A stretch of 64,000 nucleotides of DNA from Streptomyces sp. AC558_RSS880. GTDB taxonomy: Bacteria > Actinomycetota > Actinomycetes > Streptomycetales > Streptomycetaceae. The notes beneath the pieces were generated by a model. The model worked only from the letters and a program-made list of their open reading frames with translations, made no database searches and was not told where the DNA came from. A program made the translations under genes and the position numbers. Below, piece by piece: positions 1 to 7,686 of the stretch (positions are counted from its first letter, which is position 1; every line of letters begins with the position of its first letter). The stretch lies in contig NZ_JAGMUJ010000003.1 in the NCBI RefSeq assembly GCF_019049255.1, positions 124,001-188,000 on the forward strand. The letters run 5' to 3'.

Positions 1-37
1 TAGCCCCCGCCGGGGTGACCGGCCGTCCGGGCGGGCG

Positions 38-81
38 CGCGGAGGCATGCGTCCGTGGTCGCGGAGGCATGCGTCCGTGGT
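38..81. repeat. 22-bp perfect tandem duplication
   Basis: Two identical 22-bp units (38-59 and 60-81) lie head to tail about 60 bp before the likely start of the acyltransferase. Each copy contains an ATG, which extends spurious upstream reading frames. Bases 1-140 otherwise show only a short GC-rich inverted repeat near 4-14 and no gene. Confidence 0.9.
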
Positions 82-140
82 TTCGGGACAGGCGCACCGG
101 GTTACCCCATGCAGTCGGCAGACGGGAAGCGATCTCGTTC

Positions 141-1337
141 ATGGCTCAGGAAGCGGGCTCGGCGACAGCGGAGGACTCCGGACTCGGCACGGGAAAGGCG
201 GAGCCCCGCGGCTCCGGCAGACCCGCCCCGCCGCGAGGGCGGGGCTTCCCGTCCGCGGCGGCGCGCGGCGGACGGGTGAGCGGCCTGGACGGGCTGCGGA
301 CGGTGGCGGTCGCCCTGGTGCTCGCCTACCACGTGGCGCCGGACGTGCTGCCGGGCGGCTCGGTCGCCGTGGACGTCTTCTTCACCCTCAGCGGCTTCGT
401 CATCACCCGGCTGCTGCTCGCCGAACACGCCCGCACCGGCGGTATCGCCCTGCTCCCCTTCTACCGGCGGCGCTGGCTGCGGCTCGTCCCCGCGCTGCTG
501 GCCCTGTGCGCGGTCTGCGCGGCCCTGTCGGTGACCACCTCGCTGTGGGGCTTCGACGGCTCCCTGCGGGCGGCGGGCCTGTCGGCGCTGTTCCTGGTCA
601 ACGTCGTACGGGCCGCGGATCCCGGGCCGTACGACGACCTGACGGGGCCGCTCGCGCACACCTGGTCGCTGGGTGTGGAGGAGCAGTTCTACCTGCTCTG
701 GCCGCCCGTGCTGCTGGTGCTGCTGCGGTACGTCCGGGCGCGCACGGTGCTGCTCTGCACGGCGGCCCTGTGCGCGTTGCCCGTGCTGTGGCGCTGCGCC
801 CTGTGGCACCCGGACGCGGCCCACCGCATCTACAACGGCACCGACACCCGCGCCGACCAGCTGCTGGCCGGCGCCCTCCTCGCCGTGGTCCTGGCGCGGC
901 TGCGCGCCGACGACCCCCGGCTGGCCGTGCTGCGCACCTGGGCGGGCCGGCTGGCCTGGCCGGCCCTGGGCCTGCTGGCGCTGGTGGCCTGGCGGATGCC
1001 GGTGACCGCCGACGCCGGCCCCTGGACGGTCGGCTGGTACACCGTCGGCTTCCTGCTGGTGGCCGCCCTGTCCGCCACCTTGGTCGCGGCGCTCGCACTG
1101 CGCCCCGGCGAAGGACTCTCCCGGCTGCTCTCGCTCACGCCGCTGACCTGGGTGGGCCGCAACCTGAGCTACGGCGTCTACCTGTGGCACTACCCGGTCG
1201 TACGGCTGCTGGCCTCCCTCGGCATGCGGGACGGACTCCTGCCGGCCACGGCCGTGCTGACCGTCCTGCTGGCCCTGCTGTCGTACTACGTCATCGAGGC
1301 ACCGTTCCTGCGCCGGGCCCGACGGCCCGCGGCTTAA
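141..1337 (+). CDS. OafA/YrhL-type membrane acyltransferase
   Basis: A 398-residue integral-membrane O-acyltransferase (Acyl_transf_3). These enzymes move acetyl or other acyl groups onto extracytoplasmic sugars, lipids or antibiotics. After a charged, low-complexity N-terminus of about 45 residues, the family motifs follow: GLDGLRTVAVALVLAYH, an FFTLSGFVITRLLL helix, the arginine-rich loop FYRRRWLRLVP that follows the catalytic histidine region, and HTWSLGVEEQFYLLWP. About ten hydrophobic helices run to the C-terminus, with LSYGVYLWHYP in the penultimate part as usual. There is no C-terminal SGNH domain. The ATG at 141 is preferred over more upstream in-frame starts, which lie in the tandem repeat. 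An ECF sigma gene follows 80 bp downstream. The acyl acceptor cannot be told from sequence. Confidence 0.85.
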   Translation: MAQEAGSATAEDSGLGTGKAEPRGSGRPAPPRGRGFPSAAARGGRVSGLDGLRTVAVALVLAYHVAPDVLPGGSVAVDVFFTLSGFVITRLLLAEHARTGGIALLPFYRRRWLRLVPALLALCAVCAALSVTTSLWGFDGSLRAAGLSALFLVNVVRAADPGPYDDLTGPLAHTWSLGVEEQFYLLWPPVLLVLLRYVRARTVLLCTAALCALPVLWRCALWHPDAAHRIYNGTDTRADQLLAGALLAVVLARLRADDPRLAVLRTWAGRLAWPALGLLALVAWRMPVTADAGPWTVGWYTVGFLLVAALSATLVAALALRPGEGLSRLLSLTPLTWVGRNLSYGVYLWHYPVVRLLASLGMRDGLLPATAVLTVLLALLSYYVIEAPFLRRARRPAA

Positions 1338-1417
1338 GGTGGCCGGGGCCGGGGGCCGGGGGCCGGGGCGTGCGGTGTCGAGCCGCACCGAGGGCTTTTC
1401 AGGGGGAGGGGCATCGC

Positions 1418-2380
1418 ATGGGAGTCGTCGGGCCGGAGACGGCGGCGGAGAAGCTCGAGGAGTTCCGGGGCGAGCTGACCGGCTACTGCTACCGGATGCT
1501 GGGCTCGTTCACCGAGGCCGAGGACGCCGCGCAGGAGACGCTGGTCCGGGCCTGGCGGGGCTTCGAGCGCTTCGAGGGGCGGTCGGCCCTGCGGTCGTGG
1601 GTGTACCGCATCGCCACCAACGTGTGCCTGAACGCCCTCGCCTCGGGCAGGCGCCGGGCGCTGCCGATGGACCTCTCCGGTCCGGCCGACGGTGCCGTGC
1701 CGCCCGGCGCCCCGGCGGACTCCGTCCTCTGGATCGAGCCCTGCCCGGGCGGTGACCCCGGCGTGGAGGTGGCGGTCGGCGAGTCGGTGCGGCTGGCGTT
1801 CGTCGCCTCGCTCCAGCACCTGCCGCCCAAACAGCGGGCCACGCTCATCCTGCGGGACGTGCTGGGTTTCTCCGCCCGCGAGGTCGCCGAGCTGCACGGC
1901 TCCACCGTCACCTCGGTCAACAGCGCGCTGCAGCGGGCCCGCGCCACGCTGGCCGCCCGCCGCGAGGGCGCCGGCGGGCCGCTCCCCCAGCCGTCCGATG
2001 CCGTGCGCCTGCTGGCCGAGCGGTACGCCACGGCCTTCTCCCGCTACGACATGGAGGAGCTGAACATGCTCCTCCATGTCGACGCCACCCTGTGCCTGCC
2101 GCCGTACACCCACTGGATGCGCGGGGTTCCCGACATCCGGGCCTGGCTGACCGGGCCGGCGGTCGGATGCCGCGGGTCCCGTCTGATCCCGGTGGTGGCC
2201 AACGGCTCCCCCGCGTTCGGCCAGTACCGTCCCCGTGCGGACCGGACCGGTTACGAGCCCTGGGCCCTGCAGGTCGTCGAGTTCTCCGGCGACCGCGTCA
2301 CGGGCATCACGGCCTTCCGTGACACCGGGCGGCTCTTCCCGCTCTTCGGCCTGCCGGACCGTCTGGACGCCGGCGCCTGA
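1418..2380 (+). CDS. ECF sigma factor with NTF2/SnoaL-like C-terminal domain (SigG/SigX5 type)
   Basis: A 320-residue group 4 sigma factor. Region sigma-2 is at about residues 10-80 (GYCYRMLGSFTEAEDAAQETLVR, split here as GYCYRMLGSF and EDAAQETLVRAW), and sigma-4 at about 125-180 (LPPKQRATLILRDVLGF followed by the helix-turn-helix with VNSALQRARA). The last 120 residues form a SnoaL/NTF2-like domain (AERYATAFSRYDMEELNMLL, LPPYTHWMRG). In this family that domain replaces a separate anti-sigma factor and modulates activity. The ATG at 1418 has a strong purine-rich site (AGGGGGAGGG) 7 bp upstream. No anti-sigma gene is adjacent. The downstream neighbour is convergent and ends only 18 bp away. 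Confidence 0.9.
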   Translation: MGVVGPETAAEKLEEFRGELTGYCYRMLGSFTEAEDAAQETLVRAWRGFERFEGRSALRSWVYRIATNVCLNALASGRRRALPMDLSGPADGAVPPGAPADSVLWIEPCPGGDPGVEVAVGESVRLAFVASLQHLPPKQRATLILRDVLGFSAREVAELHGSTVTSVNSALQRARATLAARREGAGGPLPQPSDAVRLLAERYATAFSRYDMEELNMLLHVDATLCLPPYTHWMRGVPDIRAWLTGPAVGCRGSRLIPVVANGSPAFGQYRPRADRTGYEPWALQVVEFSGDRVTGITAFRDTGRLFPLFGLPDRLDAGA

Positions 2381-2398
2381 CCCGCCGCCCGCGTCCGG

Positions 2399-2578
2399 TC
2401 ACCTGCCGCTGTCCTCGGCCAGCGTGTGGGCGACCAGGGCGTTGGCGTGGCCGTGGCCCAGTCCGTGCTCGGTCTTGAGCCAGGTGACGAGCTCCATGTG
2501 CTTGGTGAGCGGGGAGGAGCGGATGAGCTCCTTCCACTCGGCGACGGGCCGGCCGTACTTCTTCTCGATGGAGGGGAA
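2399..2578 (-). pseudogene. 3' part of the interrupted DUF4287 gene
   Basis: Sixty codons (including the stop) encode FPSIEKKYGRPVAEW... GLGHGHANALVAHTLAEDSGR, the bulk of a DUF4287 protein. Joined to the 11 codons at 4029-4061 it gives a typical 70-residue family member starting MTDAVKGPVSY. Function is unknown. As it stands these codons can only be translated as the tail of TnpB. Confidence 0.9.
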
Positions 2579-3862
2579 TTGACTTGCTCTCCCTCCTGAA
2601 GGAGGGAGATTCTGGCCTGCTCGCTCGGTGCTGTGCCGCTCCGCGGCACGGGTATCGGGCGGGCTTCCATGGCTTCCTGTTTCTTCGCGCTGTGCCGGGA
2701 TCGCTCCTGGTCTTACCGGCGCTCCGCAGGCCGATACCGCCAGTCCGGCGGCCGTCTTGACGTTGATCGCGGCGTTGTGGTCCCGGTCGTGGACGGTGCC
2801 GCAGGCGCTGCAGGTCCATTCCCGTACGTGGAGGGGTTTGGGGCCGTCGCGGTGCCCGCAGGTGGAGCACACCTGGCTGGTGGGCTCGAACCGTCCCACC
2901 TTCACGAAGGTGCGGCCGTACCGTTGCGCTTTGTATTCCAGCATGCTGGTGAACGATGCCCACCCGGCGTCGTGCACGGACTTGGCCAGCCTGGTGCGGG
3001 CCAGTCCCGCCACCGACAGGTCCTCCACGGCGATCCCTTGGTTCTCGGAGATCAGCCTGGTGGAGAGCTGGTGGTGGAACTCGCGGCGTGCGTCGGTGAC
3101 CTTCGCGTGTGCGCGGGCGACCTTCAGGCGGGCCTTGGCCCGGTTCTTCGATCCCTTCTGTTTGCGGGACAGCTCCCGCTGGGTCTTCTTCAGCTTCTTC
3201 TCCGCGCGCCGCAAGAAGCGCGGGGAGTCGATCTTCGTGCCGTCGGACAGGACGGCGAAGTGTGTCAGTCCGAGGTCGATGCCGAGGGTGCGGTCGGTCT
3301 CCGGCATCCGGGGGGCGTCGGTGGTGGGGTCGGTGTCGATGACGAAGGAGGCGAAGTACCGCCCGGCCGCGTCCTTGACGACGGTGACGGAGGAGGGGGT
3401 GGCGGGCAGGGTGCGGGACCACTTCACCTTCACCGTGCCGATCTTCGGCAGGCTCAGCCGGCCGCTGCCGGTGATGCTCCAGCGGGCGTTGGCGGTGAAC
3501 CTGATCGACTGCCGCGTGTCCTTGCGGGACTTGAAACGTGGTGCTCCCACCTTCGGTCCCTTGCGGGTGCCGTCGAGGGAGGCGAAGAAGTTGCGGTACG
3601 CGGTCTCGGCGTCCCGCAGGGACTGCTGGAGCACCACCACGGAAACCTCACCCAGCCAGGACCGCCCGGTTGTCCGCTTCGCCTCGGTGATCAGCTTCCG
3701 GGACAGCTCGGCGGCCTTCGGGAACGGCTCCCCGGCCCCACGGGCGTCCTCGCGAGCGCGCACCGCGTCGTTGAACACGACACGGGCGCACCCGAACGCC
3801 CTCGCCAACGCGGCGCGCTGACCGGGCTGCGGGTACAGCCTGAAGGCGTATCGAAGCTGCAT
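2399..3862 (-). CDS. tnpB: TnpB (IS200/IS605 OrfB), RNA-guided nuclease, reading through into DUF4287
   Basis: A 487-residue frame. Residues 1-about 380 are a complete TnpB: N-terminal MQLRYAFRLYPQPGQR, RuvC motifs GIDLGL (D196), AVEDL (E280) and DRDHNAAIN (D361), and a zinc ribbon with Cys332/335 and Cys351/354. All catalytic and zinc residues are present, so the nuclease core looks intact. There is no stop codon inside the element. The frame crosses the right-end hairpin (2589-2608) and, from residue 429, continues in the correct frame through the last 59 codons of the interrupted host gene. TnpB proteins are usually about 400 residues, so the tail is an acquired fusion. No TnpA (Y1 transposase) accompanies it, so movement would need one in trans. 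ATG at 3862 was chosen because family members start at MQLRY; a GTG lies 24 bp upstream. Confidence 0.9.
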   Translation of the reverse strand: MQLRYAFRLYPQPGQRAALARAFGCARVVFNDAVRAREDARGAGEPFPKAAELSRKLITEAKRTTGRSWLGEVSVVVLQQSLRDAETAYRNFFASLDGTRKGPKVGAPRFKSRKDTRQSIRFTANARWSITGSGRLSLPKIGTVKVKWSRTLPATPSSVTVVKDAAGRYFASFVIDTDPTTDAPRMPETDRTLGIDLGLTHFAVLSDGTKIDSPRFLRRAEKKLKKTQRELSRKQKGSKNRAKARLKVARAHAKVTDARREFHHQLSTRLISENQGIAVEDLSVAGLARTRLAKSVHDAGWASFTSMLEYKAQRYGRTFVKVGRFEPTSQVCSTCGHRDGPKPLHVREWTCSACGTVHDRDHNAAINVKTAAGLAVSACGAPVRPGAIPAQREETGSHGSPPDTRAAERHSTERAGQNLPPSGGRASQFPSIEKKYGRPVAEWKELIRSSPLTKHMELVTWLKTEHGLGHGHANALVAHTLAEDSGR

Positions 3863-4028
3863 GCGGAGATCGTACGAACGAGCCACACCAGATGTCGTCG
3901 GGAACGTCCGTTCCCCACCTCACCCTCGGCGGCCGCACTGTCCGGCTCCGCCGGAACGCCACCGCGACGCAGTCACACGATTCGCTTCACCACCGGGCTG
4001 AAGCCCGACGCACTGCGAATGAATCCCG
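2579..4028 (-). mobile_element. TnpB-only IS200/IS605-type element inserted after TTAC
   Basis: The element is 1,450 bp. Its ends are fixed by rejoining the flanks, which restores an uninterrupted DUF4287 gene with no target duplication, as expected for this family. On the minus strand the left end begins directly after host TTAC, and the left-end region holds a hairpin (CGGGCTTCAGCCCG). The right end carries the hairpin CTCCCTCCTTCAGGAGGGAG (2589-2608) and finishes in GTCAA. The host bases immediately past the right end (TTCCCCTCCATCGAG) would be the natural guide of an omega RNA, and TTAC would be the TAM. Confidence 0.88.
2589..2608 (-). ncRNA. Right-end hairpin, probable 3' scaffold of the TnpB omega RNA
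   Basis: A perfect 8-bp stem with a TTCA loop sits 10 bp inside the element's right end. In characterised TnpB systems the omega RNA overlaps the 3' end of tnpB and this hairpin, and its guide is the first 16-20 nt of flanking DNA. The position and structure match; transcription itself is inferred. Confidence 0.55.
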
Positions 4029-4061
4029 GTAACTGACAGGGCCCTTCACCGCGTCGGTCAT
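4029..4061 (-). pseudogene. 5' part of the interrupted DUF4287 gene
   Basis: ATG at 4061 plus ten codons (MTDAVKGPVSY), ending in AGT TAC where the element is inserted. A good ribosome site (AAGGGAG) lies upstream, so the native start signals survive and translation now runs into the element's left end. The gene lies 79 bp downstream of the DUF998 gene in the same orientation, suggesting one transcript. Confidence 0.85.
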
Positions 4062-4140
4062 GGGGTGCTCCCTTTCTCGTATCGGAAAATCCTGATGAGG
4101 TCGGTCGACTGTGTGGCGGCCGGCTGGATGCGGCAACCGG

Positions 4141-4809
4141 TTAGCGGTTCGCCGGGGTGGTGGCCAGCCGGACCGTCAGCGCCGCCAGCCAGAGCAGACC
4201 GAGGCCCGCGCCCGCGGTGAACGCCAGGACGGAGGCGGCGGAGCCGGCGAATCCGGCGAGGACGGCGACGGGCGCGATGCGGGAGGCGACGGCCCAGCCG
4301 CGGTGGCCGCGGCCGGCGAGCGGGCGGGCCAGGACGACGAACGCGGCGCACAGGGCGAGGTAGCCGGCCATCCCGGCGGCCATGTGGGCGGCTCCGTGTC
4401 CGCTCAGCGTGGCCGCGTCGGGGGAACCGGCGGGGAAGCCCGCGCCGGCGTCGGCGGGGAAGGCCGCGGCGGCCCAGAACGAGGCACCGCACACCCCGAC
4501 CAGCACGGGACCCCAGGTCGCGCCCGCGCCGCCGTCCAGCAGCCGGCGCAGACCGGCCGCCCCGGCGAGGAGTAAGGCACCGGCGAGCAGGAAGTTCACG
4601 GTCTGGATCCAGCCCGCCCCGCCGAGGGCGAGCTGGCTGATCGCGTGACGGGTGAAGTCGAAGCCCTCCCGCGCGAAGCCCTGGGCGAGACCGGCCGTGA
4701 GGAACAGCGGGCCCGCCAGCACCCCACCGGCCACGGCCCACCGTGCCGCCGGACGCGACGTGGGCGAGGCGGGGACGACGGGGTGGGGTGCGCGGAGCGT
4801 GTGGGTCAT
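4141..4809 (-). CDS. DUF998 family membrane protein
   Basis: A 222-residue protein with about six hydrophobic segments (LAGPLFLTAGL near 30, VNFLLAGALLLAGAAGL, GVCGASFWAAAAF, AAGMAGYLALCAAFVVLA, APVAVLAGFAGSAASVLAF, GLLWLAALTV). FDFTRHAISQLALGGAGW is the family signature. Biochemical role is unknown. The ATG at 4809 has AGGAAGG upstream. It is followed by the split DUF4287 gene and is divergent from the phytase-like gene. Confidence 0.82.
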   Translation of the reverse strand: MTHTLRAPHPVVPASPTSRPAARWAVAGGVLAGPLFLTAGLAQGFAREGFDFTRHAISQLALGGAGWIQTVNFLLAGALLLAGAAGLRRLLDGGAGATWGPVLVGVCGASFWAAAAFPADAGAGFPAGSPDAATLSGHGAAHMAAGMAGYLALCAAFVVLARPLAGRGHRGWAVASRIAPVAVLAGFAGSAASVLAFTAGAGLGLLWLAALTVRLATTPANR

Positions 4810-5048
4810 GGCCGGGCCTTCCTCGCGTCGGTGTTGTCGTGTGTATGACCAACGGAGGAGGGCGGAGTCACCGCTCCGGATAATGTGTGCTGCGTCACAA
4901 GGCTCGGGCGATGCCGAGGCCGTACCAGCAGGCCCGCCGGATCGCCGACGGAGTACGCGATCTTCGTCCGCTGTTCACCGGCACGTCCGCCGGCACTGGC
5001 CCGTGGGTGCGACGATCCGGCTCCGCAGTGGATCACACCGGAGGAACG

Positions 5049-7370
5049 ATGCTCCCGAAGAGAACCCACGCCGCGCTCGCGGCCCTGGCCGTGACCGCGG
5101 GCGCCCTGGCGGGCGCGGGCGTGGCGCACGCGGGTCACGGGAAGGACGCGGACCACGGCCGGCACCGGCCGGTGGCGTTCGAGCGCACCGCGACCTACCC
5201 GGTCTTCCAGAACCGTCCGGCCGGTGCGGACGCCGCCGCCGAGACCGTCGCCGAGATCTCCGCGACCAGCGAGGACGGCCGCACGCTCGTGTACACGGAC
5301 GCCGCCGCCAAGCGGATCGGCTTCCTCGACATCAGCGACCCCGGCCGGCCCGAGGGCCTGGGCACGCTGTCCCTGGCCTCGCTGGGCAACGCCGAGGACG
5401 AGCCGACCTCCGTGACGGTCGTCGGGGAGTACGTGCTGGTCGTGGTGAACACCAGCGCCTCCTACACCGAGCCCTCCGGCCGCCTCGACGTCATCTCACT
5501 GCGCACCCGCACCCGGGTGGCCGGCCACGACCTCGGCGGGCAGCCCGACTCGATCACGCTGAGCAAGGACAAGCGGTACGCCGCCGTCGCCATCGAGAAC
5601 GAGCGCGACGAGGAGGCCGTCCCGGAGGGCGGCGAGGAGGGCGACCTGCCGCAGGCGCCCGCCGGGTTCCTGCAGATCGTCGACCTGTCGGGGTCCTCGC
5701 CCGCGAAGTGGAACCTCCGCGAGGTCGCGCTGACGCGGGCCGACGGGTCCGCGCTGCCCGCGTTGACCGCCGCCGGGATCGCCGCGCCCACCGACCCGGA
5801 GCCGGAGTACGTCTCCGTCAACGGCCGCGGACAGCTCGCCGTGACCCTCCAGGAGAACAACGGCGTCGTCCTCGTCGACCTGCCCACCGGGCGGATCACC
5901 AAGGCGTTCGGCGCCGGGACCGCCTCCGTCGACGGGATCGACACCGTCGAGGACGGCGTGATCGACCAGACCGGCTCGATCACCGACGTGCCCCGCGAGC
6001 CGGACGCGGTCGGCTGGATCGACGACCGCTACCTGGCCACCGCCAACGAGGGCGACTGGAAGGGCGGCACGCGCGGCTGGAGCGTCTTCGACAGCCGCAC
6101 CGGGAAGGCCGTCTGGGACGCGGGCAACACCTTCGAGCACCTCGCCGCCCGCCACGGGCTGCTCGACGAGGGCCGCTCCGAGAACAAGGGCACCGAGCCG
6201 GAGGGCCTGGCGATCGCCACCTACGACGGCGTGCGGTACGCCTTCGTCGGCTCCGAGCGCGGCAACTTCGTCGCCGTCTACGACATCAGCGAGGCCACCC
6301 GGCCGGTGTTCAGGCAGCTGCTGCCGACCACCAACGGCCCCGAGGGGCTGCTGCCGATCCCGTCGCGCGGCCTGCTCGCGGTCTCCAGCGAGGTGGACGA
6401 CGCCGACGCGGGCGTGCGGGCCACGGTGAGCCTGTTCCGCCTGGGCAAGGGCACGCCCGACCAGCCGTCGATCGTCTCGGCCGCGGACCGGGCGGGCACG
6501 CCGATCGGCTGGGGCGCGCTCGGCGCCCTGTCGGCGGTGCCGGGCCGCTCCGACGAGCTGTACACGGTCACCGACGCCGCCTACGACACCACCCGCATCC
6601 TCACCGTCGACGCGGGCCACGAGCCGGCCGTCATCGAGCGGGAGCTGACCGTCAAGGGCGCCGACGGCAAGCCGGCCGGCTACGACGCCGAGGGGATCTT
6701 CGCCCGTCCGCAGGGCGGCTTCTGGCTGGCCGTCGAGGGCAGGACGGGTGCCGGGAACCAGCTGGTGCGCCTGGACCGCTCCGGTGTCACCCGGCAGGTC
6801 GTCCCGCTGCCGTCGGACGTCGCCGCGAACCTCGGTTCGCAGGGCTTCGAGGGCGTCACCGCCACCACCGACGCCCGCGGCCACGAGATCGTCTGGGCCG
6901 CGCTCCAGCGCGAGGCGAAGACGGACCCGGCGGGTGTCGTCCGGCTCGGCCGTTACGACGTCCGGGCCGGCACCTGGAGCTGGTACGGCTACCGGCTCGG
7001 CACCACCACCACGGCCGGTGACTGGATCGGCCTGTCCGAGATCACGGTGGTCGGCGGCAGGCTCGCCGTCATCGAGCGCGACAAGCTGAACGGCCCGGCC
7101 GCGGCGGTCAAGCGCATCTACACGGTCGACCTGCCGAAGGCCGCCGCCCCGGCGGGCACGCTGCCCGTCCTGGAGAAGCGGCTCGCCCACGACGTGCTGC
7201 CCGACCTGCGGGCCACGAAGGGCTGGACCCAGGAGAAGCTCGAAGGGCTCACCGTGGCCGGCAACGGCCGGGTCTACGCCGTCACCGACAACGACGGCCT
7301 GAGCGACTCCAGCGGCGAGACGGTCTTCCTGGACCTCGGCAGCAGCCGCCGGGTGTTCGGCCGCGGCTGA
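5049..7370 (+). CDS. Secreted esterase-like / phytase-family protein
   Basis: A 773-residue exported protein. The N-terminal 30 residues form a Sec signal ending in AGVAHA. The first half is a repeat-rich propeller-like region of the kind seen in choice-of-anchor phosphatase-like proteins (DISDPGRPEGLG, SVNGRGQLAVTLQENNGVV). The C-terminal part (GALSAVPGRSDELYTVTDAA, DAEGIFARPQGGFWLAVEG, SEITVVGGRLAVIERDK) matches the phytase-like esterase family (PF13449). A role in releasing phosphate or another ester outside the cell is inferred. ATG at 5049 follows GGAGG by 6 bp; earlier in-frame starts lack a signal peptide. A 28-bp hairpin follows the stop. Confidence 0.8.
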   Translation: MLPKRTHAALAALAVTAGALAGAGVAHAGHGKDADHGRHRPVAFERTATYPVFQNRPAGADAAAETVAEISATSEDGRTLVYTDAAAKRIGFLDISDPGRPEGLGTLSLASLGNAEDEPTSVTVVGEYVLVVVNTSASYTEPSGRLDVISLRTRTRVAGHDLGGQPDSITLSKDKRYAAVAIENERDEEAVPEGGEEGDLPQAPAGFLQIVDLSGSSPAKWNLREVALTRADGSALPALTAAGIAAPTDPEPEYVSVNGRGQLAVTLQENNGVVLVDLPTGRITKAFGAGTASVDGIDTVEDGVIDQTGSITDVPREPDAVGWIDDRYLATANEGDWKGGTRGWSVFDSRTGKAVWDAGNTFEHLAARHGLLDEGRSENKGTEPEGLAIATYDGVRYAFVGSERGNFVAVYDISEATRPVFRQLLPTTNGPEGLLPIPSRGLLAVSSEVDDADAGVRATVSLFRLGKGTPDQPSIVSAADRAGTPIGWGALGALSAVPGRSDELYTVTDAAYDTTRILTVDAGHEPAVIERELTVKGADGKPAGYDAEGIFARPQGGFWLAVEGRTGAGNQLVRLDRSGVTRQVVPLPSDVAANLGSQGFEGVTATTDARGHEIVWAALQREAKTDPAGVVRLGRYDVRAGTWSWYGYRLGTTTTAGDWIGLSEITVVGGRLAVIERDKLNGPAAAVKRIYTVDLPKAAAPAGTLPVLEKRLAHDVLPDLRATKGWTQEKLEGLTVAGNGRVYAVTDNDGLSDSSGETVFLDLGSSRRVFGRG

Positions 7371-7404
7371 CCGCCCCCGTCCTCCGCACAGCGCACCGCC
7401 CGAG

Positions 7405-7432
7405 CGGCCGCCGGCTTCCCCGCCGGCGGCCG
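7405..7432 (+). terminator. Stem-loop terminator after the phytase-like gene
   Basis: An 11-bp perfect GC stem (7405-7415 with 7422-7432) and a 6-nt loop, 35 bp past the stop codon. There is no T tract, as is common in Streptomyces. The rest of 7371-7575 holds nothing else recognisable. Confidence 0.6.
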
Positions 7433-7575
7433 TTCGGCGTGTGGGGGCCGCCGCGCCGCCCGCTCCGTCGGCGGAAGCCGCCTGCGGTGCGGGCGGGCGA
7501 TCCCACCGGTCCGCGCGGGCGTGACGCCACGACCCGGGCGTTCATGGACGTGAATCTGATTCAGCGTCAAGGCTC

Positions 7576-7621
7576 TTGACGTGCCCACGGCAGCCCCCTA
7601 CGGTCCCGGAAAGCGCTTTCT
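7576..7621 (+). promoter_or_regulatory. Promoter with LacI-type palindromic operator for the PL9 lyase
   Basis: TTGACG (7576-7581), a 17-bp spacer and TACGGT (7599-7604) form a good vegetative-type promoter. The perfect palindrome GAAAGCGCTTTC (7609-7620) lies where transcription should start. Such CG-centred palindromes are typical LacI/GalR-family operators of polysaccharide genes, so repression until an inducing sugar is present is inferred. No LacI regulator gene is in this window. Confidence 0.6.
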
Positions 7622-7686
7622 CCGTTCACAGACTCGAACGCACCGGTGAACTCGTCCCACCCGCCGACCGAACCTGGAGACGAACG

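Noticed and set aside
15..140. Upstream extension of the acyltransferase by 42 codons
   Set aside because: It is created by the 22-bp tandem repeat, has no ribosome site and adds only low-complexity charged residues.
2579..4028. Complete two-gene IS605 element with TnpA
   Set aside because: The 1,450 bp between exact ends holds only tnpB; no HUH/Y1 transposase frame is present on either strand.
4973..4996. GTTCACCGGCAC / GTCCGCCGGCAC direct repeats upstream of the phytase-like gene as a PHO box
   Set aside because: Spacing is 12 bp rather than 11 and the second unit departs from GTTCACC; position relative to a promoter is unclear.
4887..5048. 54-codon N-terminal extension of the phytase-like protein
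   Set aside because: It would bury the clear signal peptide that begins at the ATG with GGAGG at 5049.
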